Below are positions 1 through 11,833 of a stretch of 64,000 nucleotides of DNA, in pieces. The first letter of the stretch is position 1; every line of letters starts with the position of its first letter. The position numbers were made by a program, and so were the translations under genes. The DNA comes from Triops longicaudatus (lineage: Eukaryota; Arthropoda; Branchiopoda; Notostraca; Triopsidae): NCBI GenBank assembly GCA_022885665.1, contig JAGQDJ010000051.1, positions 863,155 through 927,154 of the forward strand, written 5' to 3'. The notes below the pieces were generated by a model that made no database searches, had not been told where the DNA came from, and saw only the letters and a program-made list of their open reading frames with translations.

Positions 1-350
1 AAGCAAGTTACGTCATGCAGCGTTGCTGTTTGAACAACTCATTTCCCATGGTCGAGAAATAGGCTTGTTTAATAGACCTAGGATTTTCTTAATCACCTGT
101 AAAAGAACTACGAGACTATGGTGCGTGAGATTTTCACATCTTGTTCAGTAACTTTCAATGAGCTCAAAAAATATTTTGTAAAAATGTTGGTCATCTATAG
201 TGAACACAATCGGCGGAAAAAGTATAATCCATTTCTTTCAAAAAAAGGTAGGAAAAACAGACGTGATTGAGTATCTCGATTAATTCTCAATCATTCCGTA
301 TGCAACTTTCTTATAATGCTACTTAAGGGTATGCGACATGAGTGAGTTTT
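1..350 (+). repeat. Dispersed repeat family 1, copy A (cut by window edge)
   Basis: This stretch is clearly similar, in the same orientation, to 41215-41590. Shared blocks include a GTCATGCAGCGTTG start, an AAAAAATATTTTGTAAAA core, GTCATCTATAGTGAAC, AGGAAAAACAGAC and TTATAATGCTACTT. The similarity runs up to base 1, so the element probably begins before the window. No terminal repeats or open frame are visible. It lies upstream of the first visible ASPH exon, probably in an ASPH intron. It is likely an old interspersed element of unknown class. Confidence 0.65.
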
Positions 351-668
351 TTTTACAGCAATTAGAAACCTCGTTCAAAAGTTATGGCTTTTGTTACTTT
401 CGCGTAACGTTTCTTTTGTCCCTACCCTCCTCTACACAAAAAAAAGCCTCTAGATTAGCCGAAAGTTCTTCAGTAACCAACATCTTAAACTATTTTAATT
501 TCAGATTGTCTTTTTTTTCGTAAGAGCTTCGTTGGACGAATCCGAACGACGTTATAATTTGAAGCTATACTTTTTGCGTGTATTAGGTTTTCCGAAGATT
601 TTCGTCTTGTGAAATCGTGAATACTTGTGTGTTGCATTTATTGATAATTTTTTTTATTACAATGTCAG

Positions 669-2364
669 GTTTCCATGGTAAAGCGATGCGTATTCAGCAG
701 CGACTAATTCAACGTTTCCCTGACGATGTCGAGCTACGGAACCAATTGGCGGTGCAGTGCTTGCTGGCCGGTCAAACCGATGCGGCTAAAGACGTCCTGG
801 AAGAAACGTTGAAGCGTTGGCCCGAGAATGGTTTCGCTAAAGTTCATTTCGGCTTCGTACTCAAGACACACGTTTTGGACAATAAGAATGGTTTGTTCAC
901 GCATTTTTGTTTATTTTGCACCATTGTGCGCAATTTCTTGCAAAATCCGTGTACCGGCGGATAGACGGATTATTAATATGCAACACTTGTTCGCAAGTTG
1001 GAATATTCTTGTTCGCAAATAACGCACATGAGCTGAGTTTAATAATCATCCCTGTTTTCCTTTCTCAGCAATTAAGTATTTGTCGGAAGGAATCGCTAGT
1101 CGTGAACCGGGTGTAGTGGATGGAAGATTTTACTTCCATTTGGGTGATGCATTGATGCGTGAAGGTCGCAACGAAGAAGCCATGAAAGTACGATAAACTT
1201 TCTTTCAAAATTGCACAGTCGTGACTTGTATTCGGCGTTAACTTGTGTTTCGGAACGATTCCCACGTTGTAGGTATACGAAGACGGCGTCAAAGAAGGAT
1301 TATTTTTGTCTAAATACCAAAGGTCGCTTTACAACGTGGATCGACTTACCGCAAAACCTTGGTGGACTCCTGAAGAAACTAGTTACGCGCCGTTTTTCAA
1401 GTAAAACAGACTCTTAAATGTTTTTGTTAATTTCTTCATAAAGGAGATTTCTTTTCCAATTCTCTGTGGTTATGTTCTGTATTTATTTTCTAGTACGTCT
1501 GTGTATGCTTGTTGTATAATTATTTGTTATAATTTCCCCTTTTTAGTGATTTAAGTCATCTTTAGTGTTTAATAATTCTAGCTATTTCTGTATCTAAATT
1601 TCATTCTACTTTTTGAGTTATGAGTAAGTTTATTTGGTTGTTTTCCATTTTTTGTTTTCAGGGAGTTGGAGGCTCACTGGGAAGAAATTCGCGATGAAGG
1701 GTTGGCTTTGTTAAATGACCAAGATCCTCCTGCGTTTCAAGACGAAGCTGAGAATCTGAGACACACCGGCGACTGGAAGCAATTCGAATTGTTCACGCGT
1801 GGACAGAAAGTCCCCGGTCGTTGCCAAAGAGCACCCAAGACGTGCGCTTTAGTCGAAACATTTGCGCCAGCTGCGAGTTGCCGGCGTGGGCAAATCAAAT
1901 TTAGGTGCGAAAAAGCGCTTCTACTTTCATCGCTAAGAATCTTATGCGATTATCTTTTTCTGTGTAGTATTATGCATCCTGGAACTCACGTATGGACACA
2001 CACCGGACCCACCAATTGCCGTTTAAGGGCGCATTTGGGTCTTGTAGTACCTCAGAAAGGACTTGCCCTACGCGTAGCGGAAGAAACAAGGTAATTCTTG
2101 GTTTTGTTCGCTAGAAATATTGGCTTGAGTAGTAATTTTTATGATTTTATTCGGAATGAATTGTGTTTATTTTTAGAGTATTGAAAGGGTATTTATTGCG
2201 TTTTTGTTTTTAGGACATGGGAAGAAGGCAAGTTTATCATTTTCGACGACAGCTTCGAGCATGAAGTATGGCACAATGGCTCGTCGTATCGCTTGGTTCT
2301 CATTATTGACGTATGGCATCCCGAGTTGACTGAACAGGAGCGGAAAACTTTACCAGCTATCTAG
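669..2364 (+). CDS. ASPH: Aspartyl/asparaginyl beta-hydroxylase, 3' portion (partial)
   Basis: This is the C-terminal part of an ER-membrane Fe(II)/2-oxoglutarate dioxygenase that hydroxylates Asp/Asn in EGF-like domains. I read six exons: 669-890, 1069-1187, 1273-1400, 1662-1904, 1968-2090 and 2214-2364, all GT-AG, about 328 codons to a TAG stop. The first two exons encode TPR-like helices (LAVQCLLAGQTDAAKDVLEE; GRFYFHLGDALMREGRNEEA). The rest is the Asp_Arg_Hydrox domain: EGLALL, CRRGQIKF, HPGTHVWTHTGPTN with an iron-ligand His, and FDDSFEHEVWHNGSSYRL with the second His and a 2OG-binding Arg. It ends VDVWHPELT...LPAI, the usual family C-terminus. The first visible exon starts inside a codon after a polypyrimidine/AG acceptor, so the 5' exons (membrane anchor, acidic region) lie before the window. 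One local difference is Thr where vertebrates have Pro in VWPHTGPTN. Confidence 0.9.
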
Positions 2365-5074
2365 GCAAGAACAAGAGTGAGGCTAAAACTACGCATGGGA
2401 ATTGTTGGCTGAAAAAGGGGGAAAGAACTCAATAGAAATCGTTGCAATATACTCAGTGCAATTTTTTTTTTTTTTATTCCTCCCTCCCCCCGTTTGGGAC
2501 ATCTGTTTCAAAACATAGGACTTGGTCCTAGTCAAAAACCTTTCCTTTGTTTTCACCTTGAAACTGCTTTGTTACAAACATTTGAGACGTTATTAGCGAC
2601 TGAGTGGAATGGAATAGTGATGTTTTGTGCCTTGCTATCGGCTCAAGCGGAAGATTTCGGAACGTTTTCCTGATAGGTGAAATACAAGTTTCATGAAGAA
2701 ATGCAATGCTAATTGTGAGTTCACGTGAACCGTGTTTATATAGGTTATCCAGAGTTTGGGTTGTCATGGACAACAAGAGCGCTTCACCGTATTTAAGGAT
2801 CTCCCCGATAGACGTTGTTTTCGTCCGTTTTCCTGAAATTCCATGCCTGCAAGGATTAAAAAGTATCCCTCAAGTAGGAAAAGGCAGCTTATGGTTGGCT
2901 AATTGGTAAGAAAACCTCAGGGGAAAAAAGCGCAAGAAAATAAAAACGTCCGTCCGGGAGGTCTTTATTCCCACATAAGTATCAATTAGTTTTAGCTGAC
3001 GGTATTCGCAGAAATCCCACTGATTTCCCAGTAATGTCTTTATCGCAAATTTGTTATTGCCCTACCTTTTTGACACAATATATTTCCCAGTGGTAGTATA
3101 GCAACTAAGTAAGCTCAGTGTTAAATGGCAGGCCACTGGGCAACAATGAAAGTTTCCGTAGCAAAACGCTTGCTTTGAGATTGAGAAATATTTATAGCAT
3201 TGTAATGTTCATGCGTGTACACCGTTTACTTGGCATGCATTTACTTACGTGTAAGCAACTGTAAATACCAATTAACATCAAGAAGGGTTTACATAAGTTA
3301 GGAAGCTTATTATTGTAATTCTCTCTTTTTCTTTGTTAAAAATTAATTGTTTATTTTTCTTTTTTAAAGGGAAAGAACTAAGATTTACCTTAAAGGTTTA
3401 AGGATAGCTTGATCGATGACACACATTAAAGTTTCGTGTTGAAAAAAAAGCTAAATAAGCTAATATGAATCTTCATCAGTATCTCTCTGCAGCGTAATTT
3501 CCACTGCGGGTAACAGGATGATGTGATAAGGTCAGGACATGCGTAGTACCATCCCAATGCCAGAGCTTGTGACAAAAGCTTAGCTCAACTTTTGTGTACG
3601 TTAACTAGCCTCTACCAATCAGATGGCATGGGCAGGACCATTTTTGTTTGTAAACAGCCTTTTTGAAGAAAATTATTGTCAGTTAACTGCTTACCGGAAT
3701 ATACGGCTTTTTTTAGTGAAACAACTATGATTTCGGCAGTAAATTAACGATGGAAATGTTTTAAAAAGAAACAGGACATCATGTGCTTATTCATGACGAA
3801 TGTATGCCCGTCACTCCCAGTAGAAATCGCTCTGGTAATGTGTCGTCAGTTTGCAAAAATGACGGTCATGTCACCCTGTTACCTGCAGTGGAAACTACGC
3901 TTACTATCCAACAATAGCGACAACGGACGCCGATTTGCGGGTTGTCCTGCAACGAATATATTATCAACCCATGTGTCATAATAGATTCTAGTCTTTTTCT
4001 TGTTATGATGACTTGCAAGCTGAACATGTGTTATCAGTGACGTTCACTGTAACACGTGAAGTCATAAAATCGTCGCAGTACCAATTTCCGCTATATCGTA
4101 TGCGAGAAGTTAATCACCTCATTGCAACTTTTTGTCACTGAAAGCGTTTCGGCCAAATAGCGCTCTCAAAAACGAGAATTTTCGAGATATTCTATACCAG
4201 ACATACATACATATTAAACAATTCTTACTGGCATGAGTATCTATAATTCTTACCGAAAACCCAAGATACTTTGAAATTTTAAAGCGAGTTCGTCTGGCGT
4301 TACGTAACTTTCTACGGTTCTACGCTTTTACTCGTAACAGAACTCTGCTGCCCAGTTTCACTTTTGCTTCAAAAAAGCTTTATAGCTTGCATTCTTCTTT
4401 CTATGACTGAAGTACGTCAAAATGGATATCACCCAGTACAAGCAAGAGCTAACATGCAGGAAGCATAACAACTTTGGTCCAACAACACTCCACTTTTCCT
4501 ACTATTAATTTAGAAATTCGGATTTCGCGCGCATTTGGGCTTGTTAAGCATATTGACGTAACACAATAGTGGCGCTGACTTAGACGTCAGAAAAAGAAAA
4601 ATAACCCGTGAATGAAATTAAGCAACTATTTACCTAGAAAGGTATGTTGGATTACGTATGTCGCAATTTTTGTGCGCCTGTTAATTGGTTAAAGCGTTTC
4701 TGAGTCGTCCAAACTTCCAGAAAAGTCTATTTCCTTCTCATTTGTCTTGCTTTTCATTGTTATTTTCAACATGTTTACGAGTCCTAACCGATGCGGCTAG
4801 CAAAACACTCTTTTATTTATGTGTATCACTCACGTCCTTTTGCTCGTATTATTCATTTCGCTTCCTTATTCATGGCTTCATTCAAACATATGCGTCAAGT
4901 GTATAATTCGTCGAAACAAAACGTCCAAATTTCGTTTCCCATCCGCTGCTAATCTGATTATCGTTTGTTGATAATTACAGGTAACTTTTATCGTTTATCT
5001 GAAGAATGCAGTGATTGACGCATCCTAACCAGAACGTGACTAGAACGACCACAATAATTGGCATTCATTACACT
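2365..5074. other. Intergenic: ASPH 3' flank and INO80D 5' flank
   Basis: No coding exon could be supported here; the open frames are short and lack splice or family signals. A possible AATAAA poly(A) signal lies near 2939, about 575 bp past the ASPH stop. A T-rich run lies at about 2462-2476. The INO80D 5' UTR and promoter must lie in the last part, but no core element could be fixed by eye. Confidence 0.5.
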
Positions 5075-8000
5075 ATGTTCGAGGGCAAAAATATTCACTA
5101 CAGCCAGTCGGATCAGAAACCGTTGTGCTCGTGTTCTACTAAGATTTGTCGTCAAAGACGGTTGACTGGCTTTGGTTTCTGCATTCGGTACGTACTTAAG
5201 TGTTCAAATGCTTAGTTCAATAATCGTATTTTTCTCCAAAAATTAGACACATATTAGAAGATCCGACCGCCCCCTTTCAGTTCTGCTCGCATCAATCGTT
5301 ACCTGGACAAAACAAATGCAGTAATATCATAGCCAAAACCCAGCCGCAGAGGTAACTATCGTTTTTTTTAGTTATTTAGCATTTTTAATCCTTCCAATGT
5401 CAATTTATCGCAGGCTATGCAACACCCACCTTGTAGCGGCTGGTTTCCCAGCCAAACGCGAAAGAAGAAGCTTAAAAATCTTAAAAGCCATGAGTTCTTC
5501 GATGAACGACCCGCCTCAGGACTCAGAACACCACACCAATGGCGGGGACAGATCGCAAACTTCGCCTGTTTGCGCCGATTTCGAAACGTTGCGTTTCTTG
5601 TCCGATACCAAACGCATAGCCAACTGCCAAGCTTCGTCCTTGAACGGCGGTTCTTCATTTAATGGAGTGCAACACTCTCGTGTTAAACCAGAACCATTAT
5701 CAGCGCACCCTGGGACCACCAAATCACCAGTTTCGAAAAAATGGGTGGCGAAAACGACGAAACCCTTGCCGGGGGATACCAGAAGTGGACAAACAGCTTT
5801 AAAAGACAAACCTCCAACTGAAATTTTGCTCAAAACGGATCCGACTGCTATGACTGGTCCAATGAACGCCATGAATGGATTCGTCAAGCATTCGTGGGGT
5901 TTGTCGGCCGTTTCAACCACTAAAGCCAACCAAGAAGAACAGAAACGCGCAGCAGGTTCGCAACTAGCGACATTTAAAACAGTTCCAGTACCTTCCAATA
6001 TATCAATGCCGCCGAACACCTTGAAGAATCCGTCTCAGACAACGGATGGTAGTCAACAATTGATTACATCACGGAAACGCAAACTTTCGCTGAAAGCGAA
6101 GAACGGAACAGGAGCTAAGAAAGCTAAACCTACTTCCGCGACGAATTTGCTACCCGCGTTGACGAAAGTACAAGACTTGCTGCAAAACTCGGTCTATAAA
6201 CCGTTAGTACCCTCAAGTAAGCCGTTCTTTCTCTTCTTCTGTCCGCCTTCCGTCATTTCTTCGTATATTTCGCATTTTGTTTCGCCCTAGCAAATTGTGC
6301 TCAAAAGTTTCGGGTACATCCTTATTGCCCCGTGTGTTAGTTAGTCCCAGAAACTCTTGTGCATCAAATTTGGACATTGCAAACTACATTTTGGAACTGT
6401 GGGTCTATAGTTCTGGTGTTAACTTGTGTTACAGCTTGCTAGACTGCATATTAAACTGCACTCAAGTTGCAAAGAGACGGAAAAAGACAGAAAACATTTT
6501 TCTGCACTTTTCCGTTTGAATCTTTTATTGTAGGATTCGTCGTGACGATTTTTTGGTTTTCAAATTCCATTATAATCCTAATCTCTCTTACATTTAGTAT
6601 TTTTGTATCTTTGTTTAACCTGATTTTCAATGCTTCCTTCGATGTCTTACAAGTTTGCTTTAATTTTGTTTCGTTTTTTTTCCAATAAATTATTTATTTG
6701 TAAAATCTATTATTTCTGTCCTCAAGTTATTTTTGAGTCTACTATTATTATTGTTTTAATTAGTGTTTATTTCCTTTAACTGTGTTTTTTGATAGTTTTA
6801 AGCGAATTTTCCTCGGAACCAACGGCATTGGACCTTTTGAAGAGTTCTCGATCGCCGAGGTTGTTGTCGAGCATAAATTTGGCTCATTTTCCCTGCACGG
6901 CGTACGAAGCTAACGAGACAAAATGTCGGCAAGAACGTTTGACTGAGCTCAAAGCCGATATGCGACGCAGATACTTGCAGTACGCGCAAACGATCCCCAA
7001 GAAGCCCCGAAGGGCCAGAACGTGTCGGGAAAAGGATGCTTCGCCCTTGGAGAAACGGCTACCTAATTGGCAGGCGGAGATGCTACCGCTGTCGCCGAGG
7101 GAACTCAGGAAAGCTGTCAGCCTTCAGCTTGTACAAGCAGCGAAAAAGTGGCCTTTCCAAACGGCATTATTTCTCCAGGGTAGACACCCAGATTTGGAAT
7201 CCCAAATCACGAACAAGTACGCTACAAAAAAAAAAAAAAAAAAAAATCACAAAGAAATTGAAAGTTGGAGATGTTTTAACATTATAAATAAACTTAGATT
7301 GTACAATAAGTATTTTTTTTTTCTTAGGTCGAAAAAGACAATGCTTTTAAAAAGGCTTTGTTGCTTTAAAGTGAACGATGGAAATCATCCTTATTGCAAT
7401 CAACCGGCGTTACCGTGTGCAAACTTGTGTATGCGGCATATTTTGTATAGCGTGGATCAGCAATTGTTCGAGTTTTGTGCAACTAGTCCGCCCTGCGCAA
7501 CGCCGGTCATTGCGACGAGTAGTTCTGGGTTACCTCTGTGCAAAGAACACGCCCACCAGGTAGCTCAGCCACGAAACCTTTTGTTCATCATTTTTCGTTT
7601 TGCGGTTTGAATTTCTTTGGATTTGGACTTACCCTCATAACCTCTCCCCTTAGGCGGAAATTGTAAATAACAAATCTCCCAGAAGAAGATCCAGGTCTTT
7701 GACAAGTCGGAGATCGAAGAAAAGCCGAAGGAGTAGAGCGAAAACGTCGACGAGTGGAGGTAGAGGAAGTTCATGTTCGGGAGAAAGTTTACGGAATTCT
7801 CAACGAACCAGAGAATCTTCCGAGAATCTGGATTTGGATGTCGAAACGGTGGACAGCCCTGACCTTGCTTCACCTGCTCAACCCACGCCAGCTCAGTTGG
7901 GACCACATGGTAGTTACCATTTTTTTAATATTTATATTTAATTCCATTGAAGGAATTTTTCCCCTGGCGGTCTATGTCTCTTATATCAGGGTTATTTCAG

Positions 8001-9109
8001 TATGTGGAGTACCAAAAGCCATCATTTGTCCTTCTTGAAATGACTTCCCATGAATTAATAACCTCATCATAAGTCACGACTTCTAAAAAAAACTCTGGTG
8101 TATGAGAACACCGCAAACAAGAAACTTGGCATTTAGAAGTGTAGTCAAAGGCACTTTGACTATATGTTGTATAGTCAAAGCTCGGTATTCGGCTGTGTAT
8201 TCACCAATTCTATGAATTCAGCCGTAGACAATTTCGTTTTTTTCCTAAGCTTTCATTACCCATTCTGTGGTTTAATTTTTATGTTATTGTGCACAGTTCG
8301 TGACCTGAATGATGCAGTGGAAATGGCCAGTGACGAGATGGTTGGTTTAGATGCGGCCGAGTTGGCACGAGAAGCTTCCCGCATTCTAGAAGAACACGAC
8401 CTCAATGAAGTATTGGACAAGTTACCTGAAGAAGCCTTCCAAGAATTGTTTTCAAGTAACACTTTCCTTGAAATTCCTTTCCCTTTTTGTTCATAACCAC
8501 AAACATCTTTTCATACCCTCCTCTCCTTAAATACGTTCTCTTGGCTATTTAACATCAATTTGGGTGTGTTTTTTGGTCTCATCAGACGGGCGAGGAACCT
8601 TTTATGGTCAAATCCATAGTCGCGAAGAAACCGAAGAATTCGAACGCGCCTTAGCGGCTGTCGATAAGGAAGTTACCATCGATCATTTACCGCATGCCGC
8701 CCCGGGAGTGGAGGAATCTGATTTGGTGGATTTGAACTTGTTGGACGACCCCGCGTTAGCCTTGGGTCTGAGCCACGATCTGGTGCTCGGTACCGAGCCT
8801 GTTACGACCGACGCGGCCTTTTATGACGCGTCAGAACTGAATCATTTGAATTTGGAGGTGGACAACACGTTACCCAGCATTCTAGAGCCATTGAACTCGT
8901 ACGAGGGCCAGAAAAAGACCACGCCTGTTTTACAAACCAGCGGCCGAAGAAAAGAAAGCCCCTCCTGTGGCGAGCAGTACAATTGTACGGCCCCGAGTCC
9001 AGCCCGCGGCTCCAGTCCGCCTTTGACGTTAGAGAATCAGTGCGAACCGACCTTGGCTGGCTTGGGTGAGAAAACTTCTCTGAATGTTTCAACGGTACGG
9101 AATCGTTGA
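5075..9109 (+). CDS. INO80D: INO80 complex subunit D (C3Hc3H zinc-binding protein)
   Basis: A nuclear subunit of the INO80 chromatin-remodelling complex. Eight exons: 5075-5187, 5247-5351, 5414-6216, 6796-7216, 7328-7559, 7654-7909, 8297-8455 and 8586-9109; phases close to 870 codons plus TGA. The start MFEGKNIHYSQSDQKPLC matches the family N-terminus. Residues about 18-80 form the first C3Hc3H zinc module (CSCSTKICRQRR, FCIRHILED, then CNTH). A second module in exon 5 (about 490-558) reads YCNQPALPCANLCMRHIL and ends LCKEHAHQ. Exon 3 is a long Ser/Thr/Lys-rich linker with basic patches suited to nuclear import. Exon 6 opens with a short Arg/Ser-rich tract, and exons 7-8 are acidic and Leu-rich. 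KANSL2 shares the C3Hc3H domain, but the conserved N-terminus and two-module layout favour INO80D. The intron after exon 4 begins near a 21-A run. Confidence 0.88.
7226..7246. repeat. Poly(A) run, 21 bp, in INO80D intron 4
   Basis: Twenty-one consecutive A residues start nine bases after the splice donor at 7217. It is a simple repeat prone to length variation, not coding. Confidence 0.9.
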
Positions 9110-9665
9110 TTGGAAAGAAAAATGTAAGAGGTTAACGCGAAGCGATAGAGACTATTTGAATTGTTGTAATGTAGTTTTAACAAACGAAGTCAAGCTGAAA
9201 CAGAAAACGAAGCGAAAAAAATTGTTTTGTCTTAGCGGAGTTTCGTGTCCCGGAACAATGATCGGAAAAAAAATGTCAAAGAAATTAAAAAAAAAGATTT
9301 GTCCTTTTGTTTTAACTTATTGAACGTTTTCTTTCGGGAAAAACAAAAAAATGTAATTAACGACGACCCAAAAAACTTTCCTTGTGTTCATGTGATATTG
9401 GTTCAGAAAGTAATGGCGAATGTCTCTCCTGTACTCAGTCTTTCGGTACGGGTATTATCTATTGTTATCATCATGATTATTCGACTCGAAACTCTCCCTG
9501 TCACTTATGTAGACTTTTTTTTGGGTAGATGTGTGCTACTTATGTTATTAACTCTTCCCCCCACAAAATGTAGGGGAACAAATGTACACGTTGTCTGATG
9601 GTTTGGTGACAAAAAATTTTATTGTAAGATTTTCTAATTGGCCCACCACTTCAATCCTCAAACAC
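9110..9665. other. Convergent 3' flanks of INO80D and MCEE
   Basis: 556 bp separate the INO80D stop (+) from the MCEE stop (-). The first half is A-rich and carries short chance open frames (9084-9323, 9245-9598) with no family features. Both 3' UTRs probably lie here and may overlap as antisense. Confidence 0.6.
9618..9623 (-). terminator. Candidate poly(A) signal of MCEE
   Basis: TTTATT on the + strand is AATAAA on the minus strand, 43 bp past the MCEE stop, a normal position for a cleavage signal. Confidence 0.55.
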
Positions 9666-11516
9666 TTATGCTTCTTCTAACTCGATTAAGACGCCAGCGC
9701 AATCTTTAGGGTGTAAGAAGACAACAGGTTTGCCGTGCGCGCCAATACGCGGCTCTGCACTTAGACAACGAATGCCTTTCTGCTGTAAGGTCATCATGGC
9801 TTCTTTAATGCGATCCACTTCGATACAGACGTGGTGGAGCCCGCCCGACTTGTTCTTGTCTAGAAATCCCTATGAAATCAAGAATTATAAGAACAAAAAT
9901 GTCATCAATCTGACATAACGTGCAAATTCCCACAAATAAAATATTAGTTTTCGCAATTATTTCGGAATTAAACCGTAATAGAAATTTTACAGATGGTTGG
10001 CAGTAAAACTCCGATTCCGTTAACCAAGCTATGACCCAAGTGATTTACAAATCGACTAGTTAAAGAATTCGGATACTGTACACATTTTAAAAAATCAGCA
10101 CGGGTACCAAATTTGAAAACAATAGTGGAAATATGATTCAAATTTTAAATGTCAGAAAACAACAGTACAGCTTTGTTTACAGGTAATCCCGGAGTTAAAA
10201 TGAAATATTTCCCTTCGATCAATTCACTGTTTTATCTTGCTGGGACTACTAAAGTGGAGGTCGTAACTCCAGTGACGAAAGGTTGAATTACAACGAAAGA
10301 CGGAGAAAAAATATTGAAAAAACCCGTTACGACGACTGAGGTCGTCGTAAATCGAGGTTGTGAAAATGAGAATTCTACTGCAGTTACGAGTAACGCTGCA
10401 GTTTTTCACAATCTTATTACTATGTTTGTTCAATAATACCTGAATGGGCGATTTATCTCCAAGAGGATGAAGCAGTTCGAGTTTGGTGTTTCCTAGTTCG
10501 ACGAAAATGGTGGTGACGCCATGTTCAGGTAAAGCTAAGGGGCTACTAACTTTGGCGCCAAGGACGTCTCTGCAACAACATGATGATTCATTCAGTTAGT
10601 TAACAAATAATTCAAAAAGATATCTATGACTATTGTATAATAATATAGCTCCCAATTTACAAACTTTTGGTTAGTGGAAATAATAATAGCAACAATCTAA
10701 AGTCACGATGAATTTTTAGGAGCATCTTTACACAGTTTTTATTGATTTGTGATAATGATTGACAAGTTTTTGGTTCATTTAATCAAACAAAATATTTTTA
10801 CTTCAATATTTCATGAAACGGAGTCTAGGACTTCTTAAGATAGGCAGTAAGGAAAGTTCCATCAATGGAAATGCACAAAGTTTAGTTTGAGCGTAAAATA
10901 GCTTGACAGTTTACGCATTCTACTTCGTCACTACTCAGTGTCCATTTCTTTTCCTTAGCACAAAGCTTGGTCAATGTACGTAATGACTTTGTAATTTCCT
11001 TAACGAAGATCAGTTCTCCTAAGCCATTTTACAATTTCTTCAATCAGGTGGCATTTCAGCCATATTAGATAAACGCAAACCTAGACAAAAATGGGTTTTC
11101 TAGTGGTTAACGACATAACTACACGTTCTACGTTATTCTCTCCAGTCTGAAGTTTACCTATAAGTAAAAAGTCCTTTCCCCGTGATTTCTGGCAATAAAG
11201 TGAAAAGCTTAGAAAGCAATGTTCCAAAGAGTTACTGTAAAGTGTTCGCCACAAAGCTTTCAGATTATCATTTTTCTCCACAAAGAACACCAATTCTAAC
11301 AACGAAGTCAAGTTTCTTTTAGGCTACGGGCGTCGCTCGCTGTAGAAGTGAAACAAAAAACATTTACTTGTACAACGCAGCAGCTTTTTCTAGGTCAGGA
11401 GTAGCAATTGCAACATGATTAAGACGTCCAAGGTTCCAAAGTGCGGGAGGAATATTGGCATTAGCTGTCAACTTTTGCGCCGAGACGGATAACGAGCGTA
11501 CAACTTGGCGAAACAT
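9666..11516 (-). CDS. MCEE: Methylmalonyl-CoA epimerase, mitochondrial
   Basis: It converts (S)- to (R)-methylmalonyl-CoA in the mitochondrial propionate pathway, upstream of methylmalonyl-CoA mutase. Three exons on the minus strand: 11516-11368, 10569-10440 and 9869-9666; 483 nt, 160 residues plus TAA. Residues 1-25 (MFRQVVRSLSVSAQKL) are basic, Ser-rich and free of acids, as in a mitochondrial presequence. The glyoxalase/VOC fold then begins at GRLNHVAIATPDLEKA (metal-ligand His34). It continues with LGNTKLELLHPLGDKSPI, SGGLHHVCIEVD (His105/106), GAHGKPVVFLHPKDC and the C-terminal VLIELEEA, whose Glu156 is the likely catalytic/metal residue. Length and ends match animal MCEE. The ATG directly follows a strong splice acceptor (see 11517-11575), so the 5' UTR is joined by splicing. 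It is convergent with INO80D and lies just downstream of a small mitochondrial-type gene. Confidence 0.93.
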
Positions 11517-11575
11517 CTATACAAGGAGAAAAAGGATTATTTTGCCTCATTGTAAGAGCTTCTTTCGTAAATACT
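11517..11575 (-). promoter_or_regulatory. Intercistronic spacer ending in splice acceptor AG|ATG
   Basis: On the minus strand the 59 bp between the COX14-like stop and the MCEE ATG end in a pyrimidine-rich CCTTTTTCTCCTTGTATAG directly before ATG. This is a good 3' splice site. It could join MCEE to a 5' UTR exon upstream of the small gene, or receive a trans-spliced leader. No poly(A) signal for the small gene is visible in the spacer. Confidence 0.55.
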
Positions 11576-11833
11576 TTAATATTTTAGTTCTTCTTTGGAA
11601 TCGGGAGGGTTAGGAATCAAAGAATCGTTGGATGCTTGGCCTTCGGCTAGTAATTCTAATTCTTTTTGACGCTTTCTTTCTTCTTGCAACGGCTTTATGA
11701 CAGTAAAATAGCGATGGGCTCGTAAGCCGGCCAAATAAAGCCCGTAAGCGGTTAAGCCTACGCAACCCCAAACAAAACCACGATGGATTCTGTCGTATAA
11801 ACGCTCTGTTCGCTTATTCACTGGTCCTGGCAT
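11576..11833 (-). CDS. Small single-pass membrane protein, COX14-like
   Basis: A single-exon frame of 85 codons plus TAA. An in-frame TAG two codons before the ATG supports this start, unless that TAG is the end of an intron. The protein has a short basic N-terminus (VNKRTERLYDRIHRG) and one membrane helix at about 19-38 (FVWGCVGLTAYGLYLAGL). A basic RAHRYF follows, then a charged coiled-coil-like tail (PLQEERKRQKELELLAEG). This layout, with YGxYL...R..RYF at the helix end, resembles COX14/C12orf62. COX14 is a small inner-membrane factor that couples COX1 synthesis to cytochrome c oxidase assembly. The match is by eye over a short protein, so another small mitochondrial membrane protein is possible. 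It is 59 bp upstream of MCEE on the same strand. Confidence 0.55.
   Translation of the reverse strand: MPGPVNKRTERLYDRIHRGFVWGCVGLTAYGLYLAGLRAHRYFTVIKPLQEERKRQKELELLAEGQASNDSLIPNPPDSKEELKY

Noticed and set aside
5516..6019. 167-codon minus-strand frame opposite INO80D exon 3
   Set aside because: No motifs; the plus-strand exon fits the INO80D frame and phases.
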